Shown here piece by piece: positions 43,092 through 52,275 of a stretch of DNA of 64,000 bases (position 1 is the first letter of the stretch; the number at the start of each line of letters is the position of its first letter). The stretch is from positions 151,457 to 215,456 of the forward strand of contig CP051233.1 of assembly GCA_017792425.1 (NCBI GenBank). Reading direction: 5' to 3'. This DNA comes from Thalassovita sp. (GTDB lineage Bacteria; Pseudomonadota; Alphaproteobacteria; Rhodobacterales; Rhodobacteraceae). Under the pieces are notes generated by a model that was not told where the DNA came from, searched no databases, and saw only the letters and a list, made by a program, of their open reading frames with translations. Both the position numbers and the translations under genes were made by a program.

Positions 43092-45251
43092 ATGGCGCGA
43101 CTTGGTTCCACCGGGCAGGGGGCTGCCCCGACCACCCACACCGTCGGAACGGATGACGAAGGGCTGGACATCCTCCTTCTGCTTCGCACGCTCTGGCATG
43201 GCAAATGGTTCATTGCCGGCTGCACCACGCTGGCGCTGCTGCTGGGCGGCTACTATGCCTTCTTCGTCGCCACGCCGCGCTATGCCGCCACCGCCAGCCT
43301 GGCCATCAACATGCGCCGCCCGCTGGTGCAAGAGGTCGACAGCGTCGTCACCGGCATCATGCCCGAGTTTTCCGCCATGTACACCGAGCTGGAGGTCATC
43401 ACCTCGCGCCGTGTGATCGAAGCGGCGGTGCGCAAGCTGGACCTGACCACGGACCCGGAATTCAACCCCACCCTGCGCCCTGCCCCGGCCCTGTCGCCCG
43501 AGGGGCTGAAACGCGGCTTGCGCAACCTGATCGGCGCCGACCTGCCCAGCGCGCCGGAAAACCTCCACACCGATGCCGAGGCCGTGTTCAATTCCACCGC
43601 CGCCGCGCTGCGCAGCGCCGTTTCCGCCGATGCCCGCCGCTACACCTACATCTTCAACATCACCGCCGTGTCAGAGGATCCGCTGAAGGCCGCCCGGATC
43701 GCCAACACCCTGTCCCAAACCTATATCGCGGACCAGATCGCGGTGAAATTCGAGGCCGTGGAACAGGCCGTCAATTGGCTGTCCGACCGCGTCGCCGCGC
43801 TGGAAACCGAACTGAAACAGAAAGAGGACGCGATCAAGGCGTTGCGCGGGGACACCGACCTGATCAATGCCGAAACCCTTGAGGCCCTGAACCGGCAGGC
43901 CAAGGAACAGCGCGACCGGCTGGAGTCCACCCGCCAATCCGCCCAAGCCGCCCGCACCGATCTGGAAACGCTGGAGAACACCCGCGCCTCGGGTGACCGC
44001 GCTGCCCTGGCCGCGGCACTGAACGACCCGACCCTGAACCGCCAGCTGCGCGACATCGCCGACGGCACCAGCAACGCCGGTTCCCTGTTCAACTCCCGCG
44101 CTGACCTGCTGATGACCCGTGCCCGTACCAACGCGGACAGGCTGGACGCACAGGTTGGCGCGCTGGAACAGGCGGTGGACCGTCTGCAGCAGCAGATCCG
44201 TGAACAAACCGCCGACCTTGCCCAACTGGTCCAGATGCAACGCGACGCCGAAGCCACCGGCGTTCTGTACGAAACCTTCCTGACGCGGCTGAAGGAAACC
44301 ACCGTGCAGCGCGGCCTTCAGCAAGCGGATGTGCGCGTCATCTCAGAGGCCGGACGCGGTCGCTATATCGAACCGCGTAAATCCATGATCCTGGGCCTGT
44401 CGCTGGTCTTCGGCGCGACGCTGGCCATCCTGATCATCCTGCTGCGGCAATACCTGTTCAACGGTTTCCGCACCGGCGATGAACTGTCCCGTCGCACCGG
44501 CCTGCCGGTGCTGGGGCAGATCCCCCGCATCCCGATCAAGCATCGCTCGGAACTGATCCCCTATCTGGCGGACCGGCCTACCTCTGCGGCGGTAGAGGCC
44601 GTGCGCAACCTGCGCACCTCTATCCTGTTGTCCGATCTGGATCACCCGCCGCAGGTGATCATGTCCACCTCCTCGATTCCCGCAGAGGGCAAGACCACGC
44701 AGGCCATCGCGCTGGCGCATAACCTTGCCGGCATGGGCAAGCGCGTTCTGCTGGTCGAAGGCGACATTCGCCGACGTACCTTCAACAAGTATTTCTCGGC
44801 AGTCGGCGAGTACGGCATCCTGTCCGTCCTGTCCGGCAGCGTCCCGCTGCAACGGGCCGTGATCCACGACGACCTGCTGCGCGCTGACGTTCTGATGGGG
44901 GAAAAGACCAGCCTGAACGCCGCCGATGTGTTCAGTTCGGAAACCTTTCATGAATTTATTCGCACCGCGCGCCAGATGTACGATTTCGTGATCATCGACA
45001 CGCCCCCGGTTCTGGTCGTCCCCGATGCTCGGGTGATCGCGCAATCGGTGGATGCGGTCGTGTTCTCGGTCAGTTGGGACAGCACCTCGAAATCGCAGGT
45101 CGCGGAAGGGCTGGAACAGTTCGCGCTGGTCAACCAGAAGGTCGCCGGGCTGGTGCTGTCACAGATCGATCCCGCCGGGATGAAGCGCTATGGCTACGGC
45201 GGAAAATACGGTGCCTACTCGTCCTACGGAAATGCCTATTACGACCTGTGA
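43092..45251 (+). CDS. Polysaccharide copolymerase with BY-kinase domain (ExoP/Wzc type)
   Basis: A 719-residue inner-membrane protein combining chain-length control with an autophosphorylating tyrosine kinase. Helix 1 (FIAGCTTLALLLGGYYAFFV) and helix 2 (ILGLSLVFGATLAILIILL, about 430-452) flank a periplasmic coiled coil. The cytoplasmic ATPase has Walker A (SIPAEGKTT, K534), Walker A' (LLVEGDIRR, D558) and Walker B (VIIDTPP, D636). The tail is tyrosine-rich (YGYGGKYGAYSSYGNAYYDL), as in active BY-kinases. It converges with wza, its expected export partner. It is complete, in contrast to the split pair at 12854-15051. Confidence 0.92.
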   Translation: MARLGSTGQGAAPTTHTVGTDDEGLDILLLLRTLWHGKWFIAGCTTLALLLGGYYAFFVATPRYAATASLAINMRRPLVQEVDSVVTGIMPEFSAMYTELEVITSRRVIEAAVRKLDLTTDPEFNPTLRPAPALSPEGLKRGLRNLIGADLPSAPENLHTDAEAVFNSTAAALRSAVSADARRYTYIFNITAVSEDPLKAARIANTLSQTYIADQIAVKFEAVEQAVNWLSDRVAALETELKQKEDAIKALRGDTDLINAETLEALNRQAKEQRDRLESTRQSAQAARTDLETLENTRASGDRAALAAALNDPTLNRQLRDIADGTSNAGSLFNSRADLLMTRARTNADRLDAQVGALEQAVDRLQQQIREQTADLAQLVQMQRDAEATGVLYETFLTRLKETTVQRGLQQADVRVISEAGRGRYIEPRKSMILGLSLVFGATLAILIILLRQYLFNGFRTGDELSRRTGLPVLGQIPRIPIKHRSELIPYLADRPTSAAVEAVRNLRTSILLSDLDHPPQVIMSTSSIPAEGKTTQAIALAHNLAGMGKRVLLVEGDIRRRTFNKYFSAVGEYGILSVLSGSVPLQRAVIHDDLLRADVLMGEKTSLNAADVFSSETFHEFIRTARQMYDFVIIDTPPVLVVPDARVIAQSVDAVVFSVSWDSTSKSQVAEGLEQFALVNQKVAGLVLSQIDPAGMKRYGYGGKYGAYSSYGNAYYDL

Positions 45252-45337
45252 AGCCCAAGCTTACGAATCGTACGTTTGAAGACGTGAACCGTACAGGTTG
45301 ACAGGTTTTCAATCGGTTAAGGCCGCGCCCGGACGCG

Positions 45338-46702
45338 TCAGTTCGCGGCCGAGCTTGCCGTTCCCAGAAGGGTCGGAAACACCTGCTGAATGGCGCGTCC
45401 CCACTTGGTAACCGGTTGTTCTTCAATGAAGATAATGTCGTTCGGGCGCATTTCCATCCGCGTGGCCAGCGTGATGTTGACAGCATTGCGCGCATCCAGA
45501 TGCCAGGCGGTCACCGCGCCAAATTCCTCTGGCGCAGTCGAAGCCCGCAACACGTAAATCTGCGCCGGGTTGCCCGTCGCGGTGTTGAAACCGCCCTTGT
45601 CATACAGCACATCAGCCAGCGTAACCTGTTGATCATACGGCATAATAAATCGGCTTTGCTGTTTGACCTCGCCGGTCAGATAGACGTAATCGCGCTTCTC
45701 TCCGCCCAGATCCTGACGAGCGCGGAAGTTGTCGCGCGCCTCGCGCAGACTGGATTGACGCAACGTCATTTCCACCTGCAACTCCTGCATCGCCGTGTAG
45801 CGCGCATTGCGCCGCAATTCCAACGCCCGAAGTGACTGAGTGTAAAATTCCATAGCGCGATCAAGGTCATAGCTGGTGTCAACGAACAGGGCATCACCGT
45901 CCAGCAGCAGCAAATTGCCCAGTTCAGGCCGTGTCACGAACGTGGTCATCGGGATCTGGTACAGGGTTCCATCCCGGTAAAGCCGGATTGACGCGTACTC
46001 CCGATCCTTCGACGTCACCCCGCCAACAGCGGCCAAGGCCTCGGAAAGATTCAATGGTTTCAAAGTGATAGGAACGACAGATGGATTACGGACCGCCCCG
46101 CCAACGGACACGCGGCGCGAATTGAACTCGGACACTTCCAGCGAAAACGCCGGGTCGATCTGGTTTTCCACCAGAACCTGGAACAGCTTCGCCTCCGCCT
46201 CGTCCAGCGTCATCCCCGCCAGCATCACCGCCCCGATGTCTGGAATGGCGATCGCCCCATCGTCCCGAACCGTATACCCCTGCCGCTGGTTCTGCGCCGC
46301 CAGCAGGCCCGTCAATTGTTCAACAGTGTTCGCCGCCGACTTGGTCGCCAACAGCAGAACATCGCCGACACCGATGCGATAGGGCTCGGCCGTCACCGCT
46401 GGTGGCAGGCGCGTTTCCAGCCCAACCAATTGATTTTGCTTGTATTCCGGTGCTGTTGGCACGGCACCGATGCCGCGTGGGGCGTTGGGGTACACCACTT
46501 GCGAAAACGCCTCGGGCAGGGACCGGGGGGTATAGGGTTCGCGGTTGGCCATCAGAACACTTTGGGCGGTCAGCTCGATCACTCTGACCTCTGCCCCCTG
46601 CGCCTGTTGCCGAACCGAAGGGCTATGATACGTCACCCCGCACGCACCCGTCGCCAAGGCCGTGCCCAGCAAAAGCGTCCGTGCCATCCCTCTCATCGCC
46701 AT
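45338..46702 (-). CDS. Outer-membrane polysaccharide export lipoprotein (Wza type)
   Basis: Forms the outer-membrane channel for the polymer. The 454-residue protein has a lipoprotein signal (LLLGTALATGAC). The poly-export domain begins YRIGVGDVLLLATKS and continues with TVRDDGAIAIPDIG. SLBB-like beta-grasp segments follow (VSVGGAVRNPSVVPIT; VYLTGEVKQQSRFIMP). The ATG at 46702 has AGGAAG 6 bases upstream, better than the ATG 5 codons later. It is the last gene of the long minus-strand operon after yjbH and yjbF, and the only Wza homologue in this window. Confidence 0.9.
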   Translation of the reverse strand: MAMRGMARTLLLGTALATGACGVTYHSPSVRQQAQGAEVRVIELTAQSVLMANREPYTPRSLPEAFSQVVYPNAPRGIGAVPTAPEYKQNQLVGLETRLPPAVTAEPYRIGVGDVLLLATKSAANTVEQLTGLLAAQNQRQGYTVRDDGAIAIPDIGAVMLAGMTLDEAEAKLFQVLVENQIDPAFSLEVSEFNSRRVSVGGAVRNPSVVPITLKPLNLSEALAAVGGVTSKDREYASIRLYRDGTLYQIPMTTFVTRPELGNLLLLDGDALFVDTSYDLDRAMEFYTQSLRALELRRNARYTAMQELQVEMTLRQSSLREARDNFRARQDLGGEKRDYVYLTGEVKQQSRFIMPYDQQVTLADVLYDKGGFNTATGNPAQIYVLRASTAPEEFGAVTAWHLDARNAVNITLATRMEMRPNDIIFIEEQPVTKWGRAIQQVFPTLLGTASSAAN

Positions 46703-46755
46703 CTCGATCTTCCTCGTGTCACCGACAGCGTCTTGCGGCTGCCGTCATTGCGTTG

Positions 46756-47352
46756 TTACCGCACCAACAATTCCGTTTCCATATATCCCAGCACCGGGCT
46801 TATCCATTGCCGGGATTTCCAGACAGTGCCGTCCGAACCCACCCAATAGGTGTTCGCCATCCCACCATCAGGGGAAAAGCAGGATTCCTCGATCCGAGTA
46901 ACTACATGTATTTCCTTCACTATTTCCAGATTTTGCACAGTGGCCGCGTCTTGCCTGCAGCGAAAGCTTTGGAATTTTGGCTGGTATTCGCCATCCAGAT
47001 AACTGTGAACGCGCGTGTATTCCTGACCCGTGGCGCGCCCGTGCAGCATCGCCACAACGCCGTCCGCATCCGATCCCATCAGGTCATCGCCCAGTCCTCG
47101 CGTCGCCACCACGACACCTTGCTGCAGCGACAAGGCCCGGTGATCGCCCGACTGCCAGGTAACAACGTCGCCGTTCTTCCCGGCGGGCACCATCGTGGCA
47201 TAGGTCTGCGCGCTTTCCAGTTGCGCGAACAACAAAGGAGTCCGCACCTGTTCCAGCTGCTGGCGTGTCACCAGTTGCGCGGGACTGACCAGTTCACCCT
47301 GCCCTGCGGAACAGGCCGTCAGCAGCAGAAGCGGGGCAATCAGGCGGATCAT
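46756..47352 (-). CDS. yjbF: YjbF/GfcB-family lipoprotein
   Basis: YjbF proteins belong to the YjbEFGH / group-4-capsule export accessory set. The 198-residue product has a lipoprotein signal (MIRLIAPLLLLTACS). The mature part matches the family: RTPLLFAQLESAQTYATMVP, VVTWQSGDHRALSLQQGVVV, TRGLGDDLMGSD and a WKSRQWISP end. The start ATG overlaps the YjbH stop as ATGA, the usual order seen for this pair. It probably sits on the inner face of the outer membrane; its molecular role is not established. Confidence 0.83.
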   Translation of the reverse strand: MIRLIAPLLLLTACSAGQGELVSPAQLVTRQQLEQVRTPLLFAQLESAQTYATMVPAGKNGDVVTWQSGDHRALSLQQGVVVATRGLGDDLMGSDADGVVAMLHGRATGQEYTRVHSYLDGEYQPKFQSFRCRQDAATVQNLEIVKEIHVVTRIEESCFSPDGGMANTYWVGSDGTVWKSRQWISPVLGYMETELLVR

Positions 47353-49487
47353 TTCCAGAACCTCCCCCAACCGTCGCGCAGGTCGGATTGCTGCAGCCCG
47401 CGGGTTTGTTCATACAACCGCCCCGCCACGTTCAGCCGTGCACCGCCGTCGCGGGTAACCGGGCGGATCACGGTGGAATACTGCTGTGTCGATGGCTGAC
47501 CGGACACCCAGTTCAGCGGGATCGTCACCTTCAGGCCCTTGTCGAACGAGCCTTCGCCAAAATCGTCAAAGCTGACATCGGTAAAGGTGGCGAAAAAGCC
47601 GACTTTCCAGCCGTTGCGGAATTCCCGATCCAGCGCGAAGGTTGCCCCCCAGTCCCCGGCCAGGTAACGACCTGCGTCAACCTGCGTATAATAGCCGCGC
47701 CCCAGGTCCCAATAGGCCGAAACATGGCCTGTCGCGACCTCGTAATCCTGGAACCCCAGCATCTGGTCAAAGTCGCGCTGCTTGACATAGTTCACTTCCA
47801 GCCCCAGCGCGAAGTTGCCGTTGTTGGGTTTCCACAGCAATTCCGTCGACAGCCCGCCGTACATCGGCTCCAGGTAGCCCGCAGTCACCCGGCCATACAA
47901 GTCTTTGCCAGGTTTGAAATAATACGCGCCGGTCAGTTCCGTCAGTGCGGGGTCGCCGTCGCGTTCGTAGATGTTGAAATCGGATCTGACGTGCGGCAGC
48001 ACCGAGGTTGACGTCCTGTCGGATTCATCAAGGTTCCCGAACAGTTTCTTGCGCAAGGTTCCCCGGAAAACCAGCCCCGGCGCGGGTTCGTATTTCGCCG
48101 CCAGTTCCAGCCCGAAATCGACCCTGACGGGATCGTCGGGATCAAAGAAACTGGGCGTGAAGTAGGGTTTGAAACCCCAATCAAAATGCGGATAGCGGCC
48201 TGTCAGCGGGCTTAGCCCGTCCTGAACCGTTTCAAACTGGGCCCGGGCATAGCTGCGCCAAGCTGCATCCGCGTCAAATTCCAGCCTTTCCATATCCGCA
48301 CGGCGCAGACTGATGGCCGCCCCGCGCATTCCGGCAGACACCGGAATGATGACGAAACTGTCCACCTCGGGTGGCATCAGGCCGGTCAGATGGCGCGCGG
48401 TTCTGCCCACGGCCTGCGGCATGGTCGCGTAGCGCTCGTTCTCGATCTCTAGGGTGACGCTGCGGTGCCCGACCTCAATGCCATGCAGCCTGATCCCCTC
48501 GGACTGCAGCGCAGAGTGCAGGCGGCCCGCCTGAATGTTCGGGTTCAGCATGTCCGGGGTCCAGCCCAGCTTGGCCAGATCCGCACGCGGCACCACCGGC
48601 ACCGGCGCCTTGTCCTGCCCGGCCCCGGCGGGTGGGTTCAGAGGGTTCAGGCCGACGGTGACCGTCGCCCCGATTTCCGACCCGTACAGATAGTTCAGGC
48701 CGAAAACGACATGCGGGCGATAGGCATAAGACAGCCCGAAATTCAGCGGTGATTTGCGATCAAACGCGGTGCCATCTTCGTTCGGGTAGGCGTCCGAAGA
48801 GTATTCAGCCAGCAAGCGCAACTTGTCCGTCGCCTGCCATTCGACACCCCCAAACAACGCAGCGTCGCCCCGGAACCAGTTATTGGTGCGGACGATACCG
48901 CCGTTGTCGCTGCCGCGACCGGGGCGGGTGTCGAAACTGTCCGACAGGATGGACAGCGGGTTCTTGAAGCTACCGATACCCGCAAGACGCCCCCAGCCAA
49001 TCCCGCCGGTAATGCGCAGGTTCGGGGCAATCGTCTTGGTCGCCACCACGTATTCCGACGAATACATCCCGGTTCCAAGGAAATCGTTCAGGCCAATGGC
49101 AACTGCGGGGCGGCGCTGGTCTTCGTCCAGCAGGCGGTAGTGAACGGAAAAGCTGCGATCGAAGCGGTAGTCCGAAACCGGGCCGCCGACATTGGGGCTG
49201 ACATCATACAGCAGCGCATAGCGGAAACTGCCCGACAGGCGCGGCGAAATCTGGAAGGTCAGCGTATTGCGCGTCTGGTTCTGGAAATGGCTACTGGAGA
49301 ATGACAACTCGCCATCCGGGCGCGACAACCCCGAGGGCATGTCTATCAGACCCGGATAGCCATAAGTGTTGTATCCGGCATACCCTGAAAATCCGCCGGC
49401 CTGTTGTGGAATAGCGGGTGAGGCGCCGAAAAGCGCCAAAAGGGATACCGTGATCCCACACCAATTGTATGCAGTCCGGCGTTTCAT
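47349..49487 (-). CDS. yjbH: YjbH-family outer-membrane beta-barrel protein
   Basis: YjbH is a large predicted outer-membrane barrel linked to exopolysaccharide secretion. The 712-residue product has a signal sequence (ITVSLLALFGASPAIPQQAG), the family motif NTYGYPGLIDMPSG near the mature N-terminus, and many alternating beta strands (ISPRLSGSFRYALLY, SVHYRLLDEDQ). It ends DLRDGWGRFWK. The start at 49487 gives a normal signal peptide; an 18-residue extension is unlikely. It is followed by yjbF and wza, so an export complex is encoded as a unit. Confidence 0.85.
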   Translation of the reverse strand: MKRRTAYNWCGITVSLLALFGASPAIPQQAGGFSGYAGYNTYGYPGLIDMPSGLSRPDGELSFSSSHFQNQTRNTLTFQISPRLSGSFRYALLYDVSPNVGGPVSDYRFDRSFSVHYRLLDEDQRRPAVAIGLNDFLGTGMYSSEYVVATKTIAPNLRITGGIGWGRLAGIGSFKNPLSILSDSFDTRPGRGSDNGGIVRTNNWFRGDAALFGGVEWQATDKLRLLAEYSSDAYPNEDGTAFDRKSPLNFGLSYAYRPHVVFGLNYLYGSEIGATVTVGLNPLNPPAGAGQDKAPVPVVPRADLAKLGWTPDMLNPNIQAGRLHSALQSEGIRLHGIEVGHRSVTLEIENERYATMPQAVGRTARHLTGLMPPEVDSFVIIPVSAGMRGAAISLRRADMERLEFDADAAWRSYARAQFETVQDGLSPLTGRYPHFDWGFKPYFTPSFFDPDDPVRVDFGLELAAKYEPAPGLVFRGTLRKKLFGNLDESDRTSTSVLPHVRSDFNIYERDGDPALTELTGAYYFKPGKDLYGRVTAGYLEPMYGGLSTELLWKPNNGNFALGLEVNYVKQRDFDQMLGFQDYEVATGHVSAYWDLGRGYYTQVDAGRYLAGDWGATFALDREFRNGWKVGFFATFTDVSFDDFGEGSFDKGLKVTIPLNWVSGQPSTQQYSTVIRPVTRDGGARLNVAGRLYEQTRGLQQSDLRDGWGRFWK

Positions 49488-49582
49488 CCCAAGTATTGGC
49501 AGCGATACGATACAGCAGAAATTACCCCCTATATGACACAAGATGTTGAGGGTCTCTAACTCTTTTTTAGGTTGAACGCGGA

Positions 49583-50341
49583 TTAGGTGGACAGGAATTG
49601 CACCGATCCGTCCGCAATCAACGCAGCGGTCAGGCGTCCGGTGACATAGGCCCCAGTATCAATGGCGATACGGCCCAGGTTGGCCTGCGGCGTGTCCATG
49701 ATGACATGACCATGCACCACCCACTGACCGTCGGTTCTGGTTTTCTGGTCGAAGTCCTGGTGCCCCCAGACTAGGTGCTTGCGCAACTGTTCAGTCATGG
49801 GCCGGGCCGGGTCGGCGCCAGCATGAGTGACATGGACGTTGCCACTGCTCCAGATCACGGGTCGGGCGCGCAGCCAATCGATTGTCGCATCGCCCATCGC
49901 CATCGCCAGATCGTCGCGTATCCGCTGCAAGGCCGCCTTGTTGGTGTCAGGCACCTTTATCCCATAGCTGGCCAGTGTCTGCAGCCCGCCGAACCGCAGC
50001 CAGCGCGGGCCGGTTTCAATGGGGTTGTCCAGAAACCGCAGGCACATCGCTTCGTGATTGCCGCGCAGGCAGAAAACAGGTTGGACCCCGCCCTCGGACG
50101 ACGACATCAACAGATCCAGCACCTGCGCGCTGTGGTCGCCCCGGTCGATATAGTCGCCAACGAAAACGGCGGGCAGGCCGGGCGCGCGTTCCAGAATGAT
50201 CCGCTCCAGTTGTTCCAGAAGATCGGCGCGGCCATGCACGTCACCAATGGCCAGAAAAGGCTGATCGGGCGCAACGGGATGGGTAAAGCCTGCGGCCTGC
50301 CGCGCTTTTTTTTGTCCGAATAACTTGAATAGCCCTGCCAT
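49583..50341 (-). CDS. PPP-family metallophosphoesterase (Ser/Thr phosphatase or Ap4A hydrolase-like)
   Basis: A 252-residue calcineurin-like phosphoesterase with all PPP metal-site motifs: GDVHG (IGDVHGRADLL), GDYIDRG and GNHE (LRGNHEAMC), with later histidines (VHVTHAG, VVHGHVIMD). Family members dephosphorylate proteins or cleave dinucleoside polyphosphates. In this operon, between glycan genes and the export genes, a protein-phosphatase role opposing BY-kinase signalling is possible but unproven. Transcribed after ydcF and before yjbH. Confidence 0.85.
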   Translation of the reverse strand: MAGLFKLFGQKKARQAAGFTHPVAPDQPFLAIGDVHGRADLLEQLERIILERAPGLPAVFVGDYIDRGDHSAQVLDLLMSSSEGGVQPVFCLRGNHEAMCLRFLDNPIETGPRWLRFGGLQTLASYGIKVPDTNKAALQRIRDDLAMAMGDATIDWLRARPVIWSSGNVHVTHAGADPARPMTEQLRKHLVWGHQDFDQKTRTDGQWVVHGHVIMDTPQANLGRIAIDTGAYVTGRLTAALIADGSVQFLST

Positions 50342-50381
50342 TGATCCATCAATACCCTTGCGCAGCCCGTTGGCAAGGGGC

Positions 50382-51164
50382 CTATCGTCCGGTCAGGTCA
50401 TAGGCAAGCTGGCCAAAGATTTCCTTTACCGCCGTGTTAACCAGACGCAAATTGCGGGGAAGATTCCAACTGACCCCGAACCCCGGGAATGCGCGATGAT
50501 CCACCGGCCAAGCCACGACGCCGGTCCACCCGGCTGCCTGAAAACTGCGCATCGCACGCGGCATGTGATAGGCAGAGGTCACGAGAACCCAGACCTCGCC
50601 TGCCTTGGGTTTGATCAGCGCCAGCGAATTGCGCGCGTTTTCGGCGGTGTTGCGGGATGTGCCCTCTAACAGCACGCGATCCGCCGGAATACCAAGCGAA
50701 ACAACCAAGTCCTTCGCCATTCGCGATTGCGGGGCACCCGTGCGACCCAGATCGGCAAGCGCGCCGCTGCCCCCCGACAGCAGCAGCCTTGCCCCCGGAT
50801 GCGCAAGTGCAAGTGCAACGGCTTCTGTGTACCGCTCTGCGGCCTCATTCACCTGCGGCAAGCCCCAGTAGCTGGCATTCCCCGCCTGTTCCGCGCCACC
50901 CAGAACGATGATCCCGTCAACGCGCCGCAGGTCTGGCGCTACCGGATAGCGGGCCTCGATGGGGCGGATCAGCATGTCCCCAAGTGGCAAGACCGTCAGC
51001 GTCAGCAGCAAGGCAAACGCTACCCCTGTCAGCAATCCCGCTTGCCTTGGTCGCGCGCGCCTGTGGGCGATCATGCCCAAACCCAGCAAGACGATGATCC
51101 AGGTTTCACCCTTCAACGTGGCGCCAACCAGCTTGGACATGACAAAAAAGGCCGTATCCATCAT
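50382..51164 (-). CDS. YdcF/ElyC-like DUF218 protein
   Basis: A 260-residue protein with an N-terminal membrane region (WIIVLLGLGMIAH; LLTGVAFALLLTLTVLPLG) and the DUF218 fold. The fold shows GIIVLGGAEQ, LLLSGGSGALAD, LLEGTSRNTAENARNS and TSAYHMPRAMRSF. Relatives such as ElyC affect undecaprenyl-linked envelope synthesis, so a role in lipid-carrier homeostasis is plausible. The start overlaps the GT4 stop (ATGA) and the gene lies 40 bases upstream of the phosphatase. Confidence 0.83.
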   Translation of the reverse strand: MMDTAFFVMSKLVGATLKGETWIIVLLGLGMIAHRRARPRQAGLLTGVAFALLLTLTVLPLGDMLIRPIEARYPVAPDLRRVDGIIVLGGAEQAGNASYWGLPQVNEAAERYTEAVALALAHPGARLLLSGGSGALADLGRTGAPQSRMAKDLVVSLGIPADRVLLEGTSRNTAENARNSLALIKPKAGEVWVLVTSAYHMPRAMRSFQAAGWTGVVAWPVDHRAFPGFGVSWNLPRNLRLVNTAVKEIFGQLAYDLTGR

Positions 51165-52270
51165 TCCCCGCCGATCTCCGACAAGGCCCGGCGATAGGCC
51201 GCGACAACAAGCGCCTGGTCAAACTCTTGTTCCATTTTCAACCGCCCGGATTGGCCAAGGGCCCTACGCTGACCCTGACCCAGATCCAGGAACCGTTTGC
51301 AGGCCCGCGCCAGCCCGCCTGCATCCCGCGGCGGGCACAGGAAACCCGTTACCCCATCGTCAACAACCGCGCGGCAACCGGGAACATCCGTTGCAATCAC
51401 GGGGCGCGCCATTGCGGCGGCCTCGATCAGGGTGCGCGGCGCGCCTTCGCGGTAGGACGGCAGAACGACGCAATCCGCCTTGGCAATAAACGGCCGGACA
51501 TCATCTGTTTCCCCAAGGTAAGTCAGATTCCTGTCTGGCGACCATCCCGCAACAACCTCTGGCGGGATGGCGCTGCGGTTCTGTGCCCCGGTCGGCCCGA
51601 GGATCTGGAACACCGCGCCGGGATAGTCCCGCTTAACGATGCTTGCGGCCTGCGCGTATTCCAGCACACCCTTGTCACGGATCAACCGGGCAATCATCAG
51701 GAAAACCGGAGCTTGCCCAACCGGTTGCGACGTGGCGGGGAAGTGGCTCAGATCAACCCCAGATCCCGGCAACAGTCGCGCCTGAGCGGTCGTAACCAAC
51801 CCTTGCGACAGGAAAAGTGACTGATCATCCCGGTTCTGAAAAAACACGACCGGAAGTCCGCGAAATGCCCGCCAGTACAGGGTCTCCGCCACCATTTGCA
51901 GCACACGCCCAGAAAGGAAGGCCGTGCCAAGTCCCGTCACATTTGGGATGAAGGGCATTCCCAACCGCTTGGCCGCCATCGCGCCGAACAGGTTGTTCTT
52001 GATGGTAAAGCTAAGCACCGCATCTGGCCGCAGGGACTGGAACTGTCGCGCCATTTCCCGGTGCAGGCGCCATCCACCCAGAGGGGACAGGCCCTTGGCG
52101 TCCATATCCAACGGAACGTGGCGGCACCCAAGGCGACGTAGATCCGCTGCGGTATCATCCAACGGTGCCAGAACCGTTATTTCGTGACCATCCTCCAGCA
52201 GCGATTGCACCAAGGGCAGCCGGAAGTTGGCGATGTTCCAGGTGGTGTTGGCCGTCATCAATACCCGCAT
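51161..52270 (-). CDS. GT4-family glycosyltransferase (PglA/WbpU-like)
   Basis: A 369-residue GT-B enzyme similar in layout to the GalNAc/FucNAc transferases that add the second sugar to an N-acetylated lipid-linked sugar. It has MRVLMTANTTWNIANFRLPL, FIPNVTGLGTAFLSG, LPGSGVDLSHFP and E-x7-E (REGAPRTLIEAAAMARP). ATG 52270 has GAGG upstream and the conserved N-terminus begins there. It partially overlaps the EpsG-like gene. The PglA comparison is by motif pattern only. Confidence 0.86.
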   Translation of the reverse strand: MRVLMTANTTWNIANFRLPLVQSLLEDGHEITVLAPLDDTAADLRRLGCRHVPLDMDAKGLSPLGGWRLHREMARQFQSLRPDAVLSFTIKNNLFGAMAAKRLGMPFIPNVTGLGTAFLSGRVLQMVAETLYWRAFRGLPVVFFQNRDDQSLFLSQGLVTTAQARLLPGSGVDLSHFPATSQPVGQAPVFLMIARLIRDKGVLEYAQAASIVKRDYPGAVFQILGPTGAQNRSAIPPEVVAGWSPDRNLTYLGETDDVRPFIAKADCVVLPSYREGAPRTLIEAAAMARPVIATDVPGCRAVVDDGVTGFLCPPRDAGGLARACKRFLDLGQGQRRALGQSGRLKMEQEFDQALVVAAYRRALSEIGGE

Positions 52271-52275
52271 CGCCC

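Noticed and set aside
45252..45337. Possible terminator between the convergent BY-kinase and wza genes
   Set aside because: Only a 4-base AACC/GGTT stem was found, without a T-run; too weak to support a bidirectional terminator.
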